DNA from: Fimbriiglobus ruber
Lineage (GTDB): Bacteria > Planctomycetota > Planctomycetia > Gemmatales > Gemmataceae
Assembly: GCF_002197845.1 (NCBI RefSeq)
Contig: NZ_NIDE01000015.1
Coordinates: forward strand, 20,752 to 84,751
DNA length: 64,000 bases
Direction of reading: 5' to 3'
Within the stretch, counting starts at the first letter, position 1. Each line of letters starts with the position of its first letter. The notes below the pieces were generated by a model that was given only the letters and a program-made list of their open reading frames with translations, had not been told where the DNA came from and did not search any database. Shown one piece after another: positions 39,552 to 47,947 of the stretch. A program made the position numbers and the translations under genes.

Positions 39552-41300
39552 GGGTGCAATCGGTTTCCGAACAGAGTTTACGCGGCCAATGCGAAGCCGC
39601 ATTTTAGCGGCTTGTTGGATCGAATCTGCACCGCCTCATATTCTATGAGGCGGTGCAGAATCTGTTGGTCCGTGAAGGCGATGAACTCTTCCCAGTCGCC
39701 GTTGATCTCGATGCAACGTAGGTGCAGCAACGCCTCGGCCCGGCCCGGTATCCAACGCATCCCCGCGCAGTCCATCCGCTCGCCCACCACATGACGCACC
39801 GCGCCCTCCACCTGACCCGAGGCGATCACCAAATCCCGCTCACGCCACTCGGCGTACTTCATCATCGACAGACGCGGTTCGATGTAGCCCAGCACTTTTC
39901 CCAGTCCTTTCCGCTTGGCCAGCGTTCCCGGTCCATTCCGGGGGACGCCGTCGAGCAAACCCCTCAACCGCGTCACCAACTCTTCCGCCCGGCCCGCGTA
40001 CACTAACTCCTTCCATTCCTCCACCAACGTCTTCAGTTCGTCGCTGCCTTCCTGGTGAAACCGATGACCGAGTTCCCACAACTTCTCCACCACGTGACAG
40101 ATATCGACGGTCACAATCGCGTTCGGAAACGCCTCCGCCAAGTTGCTTCTCAACCCGCTCGCCCCATCGACCACGATTTGCACGGTCTTAGTCGTGTCCG
40201 GACCGAACCCACGCTTGGTCGCCTCAGCCCGCGCCCACAACGCCGCCCGCCTACGCTGGCCGAACGAGGCCCACACCTTCTTGTTCCTCGGGCCGTGGAG
40301 GCGGCCGTCCTCGCCCCGTTCCAGCGTGTACATCACGATCACCACCACCTCCTTGCCGTTCTTGCTCTTGTCCCCTTTTTTCCGGCGTTTCTTGCCGCCA
40401 CGCCGCTTCCGCTTCGCCTGACCGCGATGACGCTGGCAACCGCACACACAGGCCTTCGCATGCTTCCGCCGCCGACCCCGACGCTTGGCCAACTCGTCCG
40501 CCCGGGCCGTCGGCGGACACTTCCCATCCACCTCGATCACCAATACCTCGCCGTCGTTCGCGGGCGCCGGCTGTTGCTTCATGAACGGCTCCGCCATCTG
40601 TCCCAGACCGATCACCATTTCCGCGATCGACTCCACCGACGGCGACCACCCCAACACCGACCGGCACAGCAATCGGCTCGACGCGAAACTCATCCGGGTC
40701 GCCAACCGCGTCACGAACTGGATCACCCAGGGAGAAAAGCCGTCGCGGGTCAGACCCAAGGTCGCATCGAGCGGGTAGAAACTGGCGCCAGCGACGAGGC
40801 GAATCATCTGCGAACGACCGAACGTCACGGGGCCGAATAGCGTCTTCAGGGTCCGTTGGACCCTGGGGGCGCCCCGGCGAAAACCCGGAGGCGGCGATGC
40901 CTCCAGACGTTCATGGCGGCATGCCAGAAACAGCCGCGTCAGCAAACAACCGAGGGCAAAAAGTCGCGTGAGCAAGTTCTGTTCGAACGCCCGGAAAAGG
41001 CTGTCGCTGGCGGAACAGAACCGCACGACCTCGTCGAAGGCTCGACGCGCCTCGCGTTCGACACCGGCCGAATCGCCGAAGTCGTCTGGACGCGGTTCCC
41101 AGTCGTCTTTATGCTTCCCATCCATGGGGCGTGCCTGGATCCTAACCGTTGGTAAGAGAACGGTCTGGTACGGCATGCCCCAGCTTTTTTACAGCCCAAT
41201 TCGGGCATTAATGCCAGCAAAACGCTCGTCATCCGGCGAGGACAAGCGTAAAACCCCTTGGAAAACGAAAGAGACAACTGTTCGGAAAGCGATTGCACCC
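39552..41300 (-). mobile_element. Complete ISKra4-like insertion sequence, 1749 bp
   Basis: Terminal inverted repeats of about 23 bp: GGGTGCAATCGGTTTCCGAA at 39552 and its reverse complement at 41278-41300, with one mismatch. The element begins GGG. The 9-bp flanks GAACGATAT at 39543-39551 and 41301-41309 are identical, a target-site duplication. One transposase gene fills it. The near-perfect repeats and intact gene suggest a recent insertion. Confidence 0.9.
39578..41125 (-). CDS. ISKra4-like family transposase
   Basis: 515 residues from the ATG at 41125 (MDGKHKDDWEPR); an earlier ATG at 41176 is also in frame. Recognisable text includes VLVIEVDGKCPPTARADE (first acidic residue region), VVVIVMYTLERGEDG, VQIVVDGASGLRSNLAEAFP (second region) and ASGQVEGAVRHVVGERMD (third region), as in ISKra4-type transposases. 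A strongly basic Cys-containing insert (CVCGCQRHRGQAKRKRRGG) lies near residue 225. It catalyses movement of the surrounding element. The frame is intact with no sign of decay. Confidence 0.82.
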   Translation of the reverse strand: MDGKHKDDWEPRPDDFGDSAGVEREARRAFDEVVRFCSASDSLFRAFEQNLLTRLFALGCLLTRLFLACRHERLEASPPPGFRRGAPRVQRTLKTLFGPVTFGRSQMIRLVAGASFYPLDATLGLTRDGFSPWVIQFVTRLATRMSFASSRLLCRSVLGWSPSVESIAEMVIGLGQMAEPFMKQQPAPANDGEVLVIEVDGKCPPTARADELAKRRGRRRKHAKACVCGCQRHRGQAKRKRRGGKKRRKKGDKSKNGKEVVVIVMYTLERGEDGRLHGPRNKKVWASFGQRRRAALWARAEATKRGFGPDTTKTVQIVVDGASGLRSNLAEAFPNAIVTVDICHVVEKLWELGHRFHQEGSDELKTLVEEWKELVYAGRAEELVTRLRGLLDGVPRNGPGTLAKRKGLGKVLGYIEPRLSMMKYAEWRERDLVIASGQVEGAVRHVVGERMDCAGMRWIPGRAEALLHLRCIEINGDWEEFIAFTDQQILHRLIEYEAVQIRSNKPLKCGFALAA

Positions 41301-41307
41301 GAACGAT

Positions 41308-41766
41308 ATGCTGACCCTATTGCCCGGCACCGATTTGGTCACACCGACGACCTCCGAGGCGGCGGCGGCGAAAGAGTTGAGCCGTACTCTGGCCGCCCAC
41401 GTCGGGGAAAGTGGCGACCTCCGTCTTCGGATGACAGACGCCGCGGCCGGTAAGGACTTGGTTCTTTCGCCGCCGGTCACCCGCCTGCTACTCGGAATCC
41501 TCGCCGAGATGGGTCGTGGCAACGCGGTGGCGTTGTCGCCGGTTCAAGCGGAACTCACGAGCGGAGAGGCGGCTGATCTTCTGAACGCATCACAACCGTA
41601 CGTGTCGAAATTGCTCGATGAGGGAATCATTCCCAGTCGTCAGGTGGGGACGCATCGACGGGTGATGTTGGCTGACGTCCTCGCCTACAAGAAAGAGCTG
41701 TCCGCGAAGCGTCACGTTGCGCTGGAAGCGATGTCTGCTCTCGACCAGGAACTCGGCCTCTACTGA
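41308..41766 (+). CDS. Helix-turn-helix antitoxin with IS-separated leader
   Basis: 152 residues from the ATG at 41308 (MLTLLPGTDLVTPTTSEAAA). The C-terminal half has an excisionase-type helix-turn-helix, ELTSGEAADLLNASQPYVSK followed by LLDEGIIPSRQVGTHRRVML, as in antitoxins that pair with PIN_3-type toxins. Its ATG lies in the duplicated target site, so the IS ends seven bases upstream and has replaced the native ribosome binding site and promoter. The coding frame itself is intact. Expression now depends on IS-derived sequence, if any. The partner follows 5 bp downstream but is damaged. Confidence 0.78.
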   Translation: MLTLLPGTDLVTPTTSEAAAAKELSRTLAAHVGESGDLRLRMTDAAAGKDLVLSPPVTRLLLGILAEMGRGNAVALSPVQAELTSGEAADLLNASQPYVSKLLDEGIIPSRQVGTHRRVMLADVLAYKKELSAKRHVALEAMSALDQELGLY

Positions 41767-41771
41767 AATCG

Positions 41772-42141
41772 TTGAGCATCGTGTTGCAACCCGTTGTCCT
41801 TCTCGATGCGTGCGTGCTGTACCCGGCTCAGGTACGAAGCTTTTTCATGTATTTGGCCGGGGCGGATCTGTTCCGGCCGCGGTGGACGGAAGCCATCCAC
41901 GAGGAGTGGATGCGAACGCTCCTTCAAAATCATCCCGATGCCACACGGCTGAAAGTGGAGCGGATTCGAGATTTGATGAATGCCCATGTGCCCGATTGCC
42001 TGGTCGCCGATTACGAAGACGCGATTCCCGCACTGTCACTTCCCGACCCGGATGACCGGCACCGAGTTCCTCACCGTTCTGGAACAAGCCGGTTTTCCGC
42101 GTTCGGTAGCTGGTCTCCGACAATACGCCGATTCACTGTAG
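41772..42141 (+). pseudogene. PIN_3 toxin with internal deletion
   Basis: The start (TTG 41772 or GTG 41781) gives LQPVVLLDACVLYPAQVRSF, the first PIN strand with its Asp, then WTEAIHEEWMRTLLQNHPDA and ALSLPDPDDRH. At about 42055 the frame leaves the family. One base over, TGTEFLTVLEQAGFPRSVAG and a short tail to TAG at 42139-42141 match the usual C-terminus. The middle of the domain, normally some 60-80 residues with the last acidic residues, is missing. The toxin should be inactive. Confidence 0.75.
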
Positions 42142-42150
42142 ACTATGCTC

Positions 42151-42310
42151 GCGCTCGGCGCGGGTCTCCGACCCCGCCGTTCGGCCCGACCGCAGATCTC
42201 CCGTCCCACGGCGCGTGCCCCTCCAGTCGGGGTTCCGTGCGCCGAGCGCGGGTGGGACGGGAGACCTGCGGTCGGGCCGAACGGCGGGGTCGGAGACCCG
42301 CGCCGAGCGC
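42151..42310. repeat. 160-bp near-perfect palindromic element
   Basis: Arms 42151-42208 and 42253-42310 are inverted 58-nt copies with a single mismatch; the left arm begins GCGCTCGGCGCGGGTCTCCG. The 44-nt middle can itself fold (CGGCGC...GCGCCG). It starts nine bases after the stop of the deleted toxin gene. No ORF lies inside. Confidence 0.85.
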
Positions 42311-42388
42311 CGGTGCGGGGGGCTCTTGCGGCGGGATGGTTACTCCACCTCTGCCGCCTCATGAGTCTTAATTTTTAATTCTCTTCTT

Positions 42389-43495
42389 CTACCAGTGTGC
42401 GATCGGCCCCGTCGGGACCGCGATCTGAGCTTCGCGGGCGTCCCACTCGGACCAACCGGGAGGCGGACCGGCTTCGCGGAGGCGGTCGGCGATCGCGTCG
42501 AACTCGGCCAGGGAGTTCAACATCGTGAGCTGGTGCTTGATTTCCTTGGGCGTCCGCAGCGCCTTGGCGTACCACGCGGCCACCTTCCGGAACCCCACGC
42601 AGCCGAACTTCTCCTCTTTCCGCCACTCACATAGTCGGCGGAGGTGGAGACCCATGAAGTCGATGCGGGCGTAGTAATCAACCCGGGGGCCGGGGTCGCC
42701 GGTCTCCACCCAGGACGTGAGTTGACGAAAGAACCACGGGTTCGCCAGTGCCCCGCGGCCGATCGCGATGCCGTGGCAGCCGGTCTCCTCGATCATCTGG
42801 GCGGCGTCCGCGACGCTCATGATGTCGCCGTTGCCGAACACCGGGATTTTGTCCACCGCTTCGACAACCGCCCGAATCCCCGTCCGGTTGACGCTGCCGA
42901 GGAAGCCCTGCGCGCGGGTCCGCCCGTGGACGGTGACCGCGGCCACGCCGACCCGCTCGAACTCGCGGGCGAAGTACGGGGCCGAGTGGTTCTCGTCGTC
43001 CCACCCGAGCCGCATCTTGACCGTGACCGGAATCTTGACGGCCTCGACCACGTCTTGAACGAGCTTGATCGTGGTCCCGGTGGTGTCGCACATCAGCGCC
43101 GACCCGCCGCCGACGCGGACCACCTTGCGGACCGGGCAGCCCATGTTGATGTCGACGACCGTGGCCCCGTAGTCTTGGAGGAACTTCGCGGCGCCGGCCA
43201 TCTCGCGGGGGTTGCCGCCGAAGATTTGCACGCTCAGCGGCCGGTCGTCCGGCCCGGTCGCGAGCAGGTCCATCGTCTTGGACGAGCCTTCGAGGATCGC
43301 CCGCGCGTTCACCAGATCGGTGGTACACAACCCGACTCCACCGGCTTCACGAACCGACCGGCGGAACGGGTAATTCGTGTACCCGGCCAGGGGCGCGAGG
43401 GTGAACCGCGAAGCGAGCCTCACGGGGCCGATCGACAGGGATTCGCGGTAGTGCGCCGGCGGGGCGGGCAGGTCGGGTGCGGAAGTCGTTGACAT
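42389..43495 (-). CDS. dusB: tRNA-dihydrouridine synthase
   Basis: 368 residues from the ATG at 43495; the upstream frame overlaps nothing useful. It reduces uridine to dihydrouridine in tRNA with FMN and NADPH. Conserved text: LAPLAGYTNYPFRRSVREAG at the start of the TIM barrel, DINMGCPVRKVV with the catalytic Cys, TVKMRLGWDDENHSA, TVHGRTRAQGFLG and GNGDIMSVADAAQM, then IGRGALANPWFF for phosphate binding. The end (about 300-368) is the helical domain. The order and length fit DusB-type enzymes. It begins a run of leftward genes and may be transcribed separately from the prenyl synthase gene 104 bp upstream. Confidence 0.9.
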   Translation of the reverse strand: MSTTSAPDLPAPPAHYRESLSIGPVRLASRFTLAPLAGYTNYPFRRSVREAGGVGLCTTDLVNARAILEGSSKTMDLLATGPDDRPLSVQIFGGNPREMAGAAKFLQDYGATVVDINMGCPVRKVVRVGGGSALMCDTTGTTIKLVQDVVEAVKIPVTVKMRLGWDDENHSAPYFAREFERVGVAAVTVHGRTRAQGFLGSVNRTGIRAVVEAVDKIPVFGNGDIMSVADAAQMIEETGCHGIAIGRGALANPWFFRQLTSWVETGDPGPRVDYYARIDFMGLHLRRLCEWRKEEKFGCVGFRKVAAWYAKALRTPKEIKHQLTMLNSLAEFDAIADRLREAGPPPGWSEWDAREAQIAVPTGPIAHW

Positions 43496-43599
43496 GAAGA
43501 TTAGACTAGAAGAACGGGCGGCTGGGCGGAAGGGCGGTTGCCGAAGTCGTCGCCCCGGTGATTTCACCATTGAGTCTCAAAACCAATGGCAGGGCAGGC

Positions 43600-44631
43600 T
43601 CACTTCTCCCGGCGGATCGCCCAGTTCGTCATCTGCTCCAGGATCGCCCGGCACTCGGATTCGGGCAGGCACGCCAGTGCCACCTTCGCGGTCCGAGCGA
43701 ACTCCTCGGCCCGCCGTCGGGCGTAACCGACTGCACCGACTTCGTCCAGCGTTGCGGCGACTTTAGTCCGCCGGGCCGGGTCGGCAGAGCCGAGTGTACC
43801 GCGGAGGGCGTCCGCAGCAGCCGAGGGCAGTTTGTTCAGGGCGTAGATGATGGGAAGCGTGAGTTTCTGCTGTTCGAGGTCGGTGCCGAGCGTCTTGCCT
43901 GCCTTGGACTCGTCCCCGGTCAGGTCGAGGAGATCGTCGGCCACCTGGAACGCAATGCCGAGGTTCCGCCCGTATGCGGCCAGGGCGTCCGCAACCTCTT
44001 CGGTCGCGCCGGCGTAGAGGGCACCGAGTCGGCCGCAAACTTCGGTCAGCGCGGCCGTCTTGCCGTCCACAATTGCGAAATAGTCGGCCTCGGTCAGGTG
44101 CAGGTTGCCCCGTTCGACCACCTGTTTGAGTTCGCCGGCGCACACCCGGTTGGTCGCGTCGCCGATTAGATTGCACGCCCGCACATCCACGGTGCTGGTC
44201 AGGTGAAAGGCGTGGGTGAACAGCATGTCGCCGAGCAGGATGCTGACCTTGTTCCCCCACCCGGCGTTCACCGTCTGGACGTGTCGCCGGGTCTCGGCCT
44301 CGTCGAGTACGTCGTCGTGGACGAGTGTGGCGGTGTGGATCATCTCGACGACGGCGGCCAGCGTGTGGTGTGCCGGCGCGACCTGCCCACACGCACGCGC
44401 GGCGAGGAGCAGCAGGGCAGGGCGGAGGCGCTTGCCGCGGTAGTGTCGGAGGTGCTGAACGAGCGGGCCGAACGGGGACCGGTATTGGGCGAGCGTCGCG
44501 TAGAAGACGCGTTCCGCCTGTTCCATGTCCGCGACCACCGGGCCGAACGGGGTCTCGGTCGACCGGGGGGCGGGCGCGTGGCCGTTGCCGTTCAGGGCGT
44601 AAGTCGGGGTCGATGGCGGCAGGGTTTTCAT
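43600..44631 (-). CDS. Polyprenyl diphosphate synthase
   Basis: 343 residues from the ATG at 44631 with a GAGGGGA box. It condenses isopentenyl diphosphate onto an allylic primer to make long isoprenoid chains for quinones or lipid carriers. The first Asp-rich motif DDVLD lies at 106-110, followed by ETRRH; the second, DDLLD, lies at 232-236, with GKTLGTDLEQQKLTLP after it. GKRLRPALLLLAA is the IPP-binding region. The first 30 residues are a variable extension. The chain length cannot be deduced reliably. It lies 25 bp downstream of moaC. Confidence 0.9.
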   Translation of the reverse strand: MKTLPPSTPTYALNGNGHAPAPRSTETPFGPVVADMEQAERVFYATLAQYRSPFGPLVQHLRHYRGKRLRPALLLLAARACGQVAPAHHTLAAVVEMIHTATLVHDDVLDEAETRRHVQTVNAGWGNKVSILLGDMLFTHAFHLTSTVDVRACNLIGDATNRVCAGELKQVVERGNLHLTEADYFAIVDGKTAALTEVCGRLGALYAGATEEVADALAAYGRNLGIAFQVADDLLDLTGDESKAGKTLGTDLEQQKLTLPIIYALNKLPSAAADALRGTLGSADPARRTKVAATLDEVGAVGYARRRAEEFARTAKVALACLPESECRAILEQMTNWAIRREK

Positions 44632-44656
44632 GGCGATCCCCTCGGCGGTACGCGGG

Positions 44657-45151
44657 TTATTCGGTGCCGGACGGCTCGGCGGTGCGTCGGAAGTCGCCCG
44701 ACTGTCCGCCCGACTTTTCCTCAAGGCGGACCCGCTCGATCGTCATCCCGCGATCGACCGCCTTGCACATGTCGTAAACCGTCAGGGCTGCCACAGTAAC
44801 CGCAGTCAGGGCCTCCATTTCAACACCCGTCCGCGCGAAAACCTTCGTGGTGGCCTCGGCCACGAGAACCGAGTCCCCCTCGAAGCGAAAATCCACCGTC
44901 ACAGAAGTAAGCGGAAGCGGGTGACACAGAGGGATCAAGTCGGCGGTCTTCTTGGCCGCCATAATTCCCGCCAGCCGTGCGACTTCGAGTACATCACCTT
45001 TCGCAAACTGCTTGTCGCGAATCAGCGAGAGGGTCTCCGGAGCCATGCGCACGACGGCCGATGCCCGGGCGACCCGGGCCGTTTCCCCCTTCGCCCCCAC
45101 GTCGACCATCCGCGCGGCTCCCTGTTCGTCGAAGTGCGTGAGTTCGGACAT
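44657..45151 (-). CDS. moaC: Cyclic pyranopterin monophosphate synthase
   Basis: 164 residues from the ATG at 45151 ([20 protein letters not shown]). MoaC closes the cyclic phosphate in molybdenum cofactor synthesis after MoaA has formed the triphosphate intermediate. Conserved segments: [38 protein letters not shown] with the active-site His, and [20 protein letters not shown] followed by CKAVDRGM. The length matches the family. Other mo genes are not in the window. It is probably co-transcribed with the prenyl synthase gene. The upstream region contains a repeat pair. Confidence 0.95.
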   Translation of the reverse strand: MSELTHFDEQGAARMVDVGAKGETARVARASAVVRMAPETLSLIRDKQFAKGDVLEVARLAGIMAAKKTADLIPLCHPLPLTSVTVDFRFEGDSVLVAEATTKVFARTGVEMEALTAVTVAALTVYDMCKAVDRGMTIERVRLEEKSGGQSGDFRRTAEPSGTE

Positions 45152-45164
45152 GGCTGGCTCAGTT

Positions 45165-45278
45165 GTGGCGGCACGTTTCCAACGTGCCGAAGGCGGCCGC
45201 GACGGAAACGGACGGAATCCCGACAAATGACGACGCCCCGACAAACGGCGACGCACGGGCACGTTGGAAACGTGCCAC
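45165..45278. repeat. Short element bounded by GGCACGTTTCCAACGTGCC-type hairpins
   Basis: 45165-45188 (GTGGCGGCACGTTTCCAACG...) and 45258-45278 (GGCACGTTGGAAACGTGCCA) are inverted copies of each other, and each is itself a small palindrome. The 70 bp between them have no supported gene. It lies between the lipoprotein gene and moaC. Confidence 0.7.
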
Positions 45279-45292
45279 CCACAACTTACGAA

Positions 45293-46222
45293 TTATTGCT
45301 GTGGTTTCGGGGGCAAAAGTCGGGCCGCGGGCGGCGGAAGTTCTTCGGTGCCCGGCGGAACGGCGACCGTACCGGGCCGTGGTGGGAGCGACACGGATGG
45401 CGGGGGCAGTTCGTTCGCGGGGGGCGGGGCGCTTCCCGGTGGCGGGCCGTGCGGCCCCACGCCGGGGAGCGGGCGGACGGTCACGTCCTTGTCGGCCTCG
45501 TATTCCTTGCCGTCGAGCGTGATGAAGCGGACCGCGACTCGGACCTTCGGCGTGCCCGGTGGCTGGTCCCACTGGAGCGGTACGAAATACCCGGAACTCA
45601 ACAGCCCGCCGCGCCACGTTTTGCGCAACTGTTCCGGCGGGACGTCCCATTTCCCGATCGGCGTCTTGTGCCCCTCGCGGCTAACTTCAAACGCGAACAC
45701 GATGACCCGCGCGGGGATTTTGACTATTGTGCCGTCGTCGTCCCGCGGTGAGATCACCACCATGAGCGATTCGTCGCCGGGGTGCCGGTCCTCGTCCACG
45801 CCCCCGGTCCCGGTGCCGATCAGGATTTCGCGAAGCGGCAGTGTGGGGACCGAGCCCGTGTCGGTTCGGTACGACGGGGCGACGCATTCGCCGCCCTGGC
45901 CGGGCAATACCCCGGGAGGGCCGGGGAACGCACCGGGCGGTCCGCCCTGACCTTGGAGTTGCCGTTGGTACGTTTGGGTGAGCAGGCGGAGGTGATTGGC
46001 TTCGGCCCGCGCGTCGGTGAGTTCCCGTTCGCGGGTGCGGAGTTCGGCTTCGAGCAGATCGTAGCGTGAGTCGGGCTTCCCGGCGTTGCGCAACCCGCTA
46101 CAGCCGGGTGCGGCGGCGAGTAAAGCCGCCAGAACGATTGCCGGACCACAGACGCGGACCGCCGACCGGACCGGTATCCGGTCGGCCTGCGGTCTATCGG
46201 TCTCTGGTCCGGCGGTGCGCAT
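45293..46222 (-). CDS. Proline-rich lipoprotein, function unknown
   Basis: 309 residues. A basic N-terminus and hydrophobic stretch end in the lipobox AAPGC (Cys near residue 41), so the mature protein is a lipoprotein. A coiled coil (YDLLEAELRTRERELTDARA, about 54-90) is followed by a Gly/Pro linker, then a beta-rich globular part (about 120-250: MVVISPRDDDGTIVKIPARV). A proline-rich tail of about 50 residues ends the protein. The type recurs in Gemmata-like genomes but no function is known to me. It lies 40 bp after the clpP gene, possibly in the same leftward unit. Confidence 0.6.
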   Translation of the reverse strand: MRTAGPETDRPQADRIPVRSAVRVCGPAIVLAALLAAAPGCSGLRNAGKPDSRYDLLEAELRTRERELTDARAEANHLRLLTQTYQRQLQGQGGPPGAFPGPPGVLPGQGGECVAPSYRTDTGSVPTLPLREILIGTGTGGVDEDRHPGDESLMVVISPRDDDGTIVKIPARVIVFAFEVSREGHKTPIGKWDVPPEQLRKTWRGGLLSSGYFVPLQWDQPPGTPKVRVAVRFITLDGKEYEADKDVTVRPLPGVGPHGPPPGSAPPPANELPPPSVSLPPRPGTVAVPPGTEELPPPAARLLPPKPQQ

Positions 46223-46262
46223 CCTGCCCCGTTAGTTTCCGCCGCGGCCGGTGCGGCGATCG

Positions 46263-46916
46263 TTACTCGGTCCGGGGGCGGCCCAGACCTTCCGGCATCC
46301 GTTCCAGCACCGCGTCGATCAGCCCGTACTCCTTGGCTTCCGGCGAGGCCATGAAGTTATCCCGGTCGGTGTCCTTCTCGATCTGATCGAGCGTCTTCCC
46401 GGTGTGCCTCTTGAGGATCTCGTTCAGCCTCTTCTTGGTCTTCAGGAACTCCTTGACGTGGATCTGGATCTCCGTCGAGGTTCCTTCCATCCCGGCCAGC
46501 GGCTGGTGGATCATGATCCGGGCGTTCGGCAGGGCGTACCGCTTGCCGGCGGCCCCGGCGGTCAAGAGGACCGCCCCCATGCTGGCGGCCATCCCCATGC
46601 AGTACGTGGCGACCGGGCAGGTCACGAACTGCATGGTGTCGTAAATCGCCATCCCGGCCGAGACCGACCCGCCCGGGCTGTTGATGTACAGGTGGATGTC
46701 GGCCTTCGGGTCCTCGAACTGCAGGTACAGCATCTGGGCGACGATCAGGTTCGCCATGTCGTCCTGGACCACCCCCTGGAGGAAGATGATCCGGTCTTTC
46801 AGGAGGCGGCTGTAGATGTCGTACGCCTGCTGCTCGCGGCCCTTGTTGTCGATCACCATCGGGATCAGCGGCATGGTCATCGTCCCCTGTGGGGCGGGCG
46901 GCCGCGTATCTGTCAT
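46263..46916 (-). CDS. clpP: ATP-dependent Clp protease proteolytic subunit
   Basis: 217 residues from the ATG at 46916. It forms the barrel that degrades unfolded proteins delivered by ClpX or ClpA/C. The triad is complete: Ser112 in [10 protein letters not shown], His137 in [10 protein letters not shown] and Asp186 in [26 protein letters not shown] is the canonical signature. The start at 46916 gives a short pro-peptide. A second clpP lies upstream (47147-47818) and tig beyond it, so the unit tig-clpP-clpP is visible, but no clpX follows. Confidence 0.94.
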   Translation of the reverse strand: MTDTRPPAPQGTMTMPLIPMVIDNKGREQQAYDIYSRLLKDRIIFLQGVVQDDMANLIVAQMLYLQFEDPKADIHLYINSPGGSVSAGMAIYDTMQFVTCPVATYCMGMAASMGAVLLTAGAAGKRYALPNARIMIHQPLAGMEGTSTEIQIHVKEFLKTKKRLNEILKRHTGKTLDQIEKDTDRDNFMASPEAKEYGLIDAVLERMPEGLGRPRTE

Positions 46917-47146
46917 CGGGCGGCCGGCCCGCGTGGAATAAATTTGGACGGTCGGCGGCGGGGCGCCCGGACGGCGAACGGGCCGAACGGACCGGCCCCG
47001 CGGCAAAATTTGCGCAACCCCGAGATCAGTCCGCCGGTGAAGTCCGGGCGGTCGGCCCGGTTGGAACGGTTACAGGGCGCCTCGGCCCGGACACGCGCAG
47101 CCCGATCGTTACGACCGGTGCCACACTCACGCCCGGACCAGGGGCG

Positions 47147-47818
47147 TTATTTCTTCGCTTCGGTCGGCTTGAGCAGGATGTCGTCGACGAGGCCGAACGT
47201 CTTGGCCTCCTCGGCCGAGAAGTAGCGGTCTCGCTCGCTTTCCTTGGCGATGACGGCGAGCGGTTGGCCGGTGTGCTTGGCGAGGATCTGGTTGAGCCGC
47301 TCGTGCTCCTTGATCATCTCGTTGGCCTGGATCTCGATGTCGGACACCTGGCCGCCGACCTGGCCGTACGGCTGGTGGATCATGACCTTCGAGTTCGGCA
47401 GCGCGTACCGCTTGCCCTTGGTCCCGGCCGCGAGCAGGACGGCCGCCATGCTGGCCGCGAGGCCCATGCAGTACGTGTTGACCGAGCATTCCATGAACTG
47501 CATGGCGTCGTAGATCGCCAGTCCGGCCGAGATCGACCCGCCGGGGCTGTTGATGTAGACGTGGATGTCGGCCGTCTTGTTCTCGGTCACGAGGAAGAGC
47601 AGCTTCTGGATCGTGATGTTCGCCAGGTAGTCCGAGATGACCGGGCTGCCGCCGGTCTCCGGGGAGCTGCCGATGAACACGATCCGGTTTTCGAGCAACA
47701 AGTCCCCGAGGGTCATCGTCCGCTGCCGGGAGTATTCCCGGCCGCGTTGCATAACGGGCTGGAGCGGGCCGGCCATCGCGAGCGGGTCGGCCGGTAAGCG
47801 CGGGTCGGTCGGGAACAT
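47147..47818 (-). CDS. clpP: ATP-dependent Clp protease proteolytic subunit, second copy
   Basis: 223 residues from the ATG at 47818 (AAGGTG box 6 nt upstream). The catalytic residues are Ser123 in CMGLAASMAA, His148 in KVMIHQPYG and Asp197 in ESERDRYF, so it should be active. The N-terminal processing region is longer and differs from the other copy (PLQPVMQRGREYSRQRTMTL), which suggests a hetero-oligomeric ClpP1P2 barrel, as known in other phyla. It lies between tig and the first clpP in the same direction, with a gap of about 230 bp on the downstream side. Confidence 0.93.
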   Translation of the reverse strand: MFPTDPRLPADPLAMAGPLQPVMQRGREYSRQRTMTLGDLLLENRIVFIGSSPETGGSPVISDYLANITIQKLLFLVTENKTADIHVYINSPGGSISAGLAIYDAMQFMECSVNTYCMGLAASMAAVLLAAGTKGKRYALPNSKVMIHQPYGQVGGQVSDIEIQANEMIKEHERLNQILAKHTGQPLAVIAKESERDRYFSAEEAKTFGLVDDILLKPTEAKK

Positions 47819-47947
47819 CGTGCGCACCTTTCTGTTTGCGGCGCGGGCCGGAGAACGGCCGCCCGGCCGCCGGGGCCGCCAAATGAAACGGGGGGCTGAC
47901 GCCCCCCGCTCGCTGTGTGAGCCGTCTTTCTTACTCTACGAGACAGG

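Noticed and set aside
42142..42380. Open frames within the 160-bp palindrome
   Set aside because: They are by-products of the inverted repeat and have no start signals.
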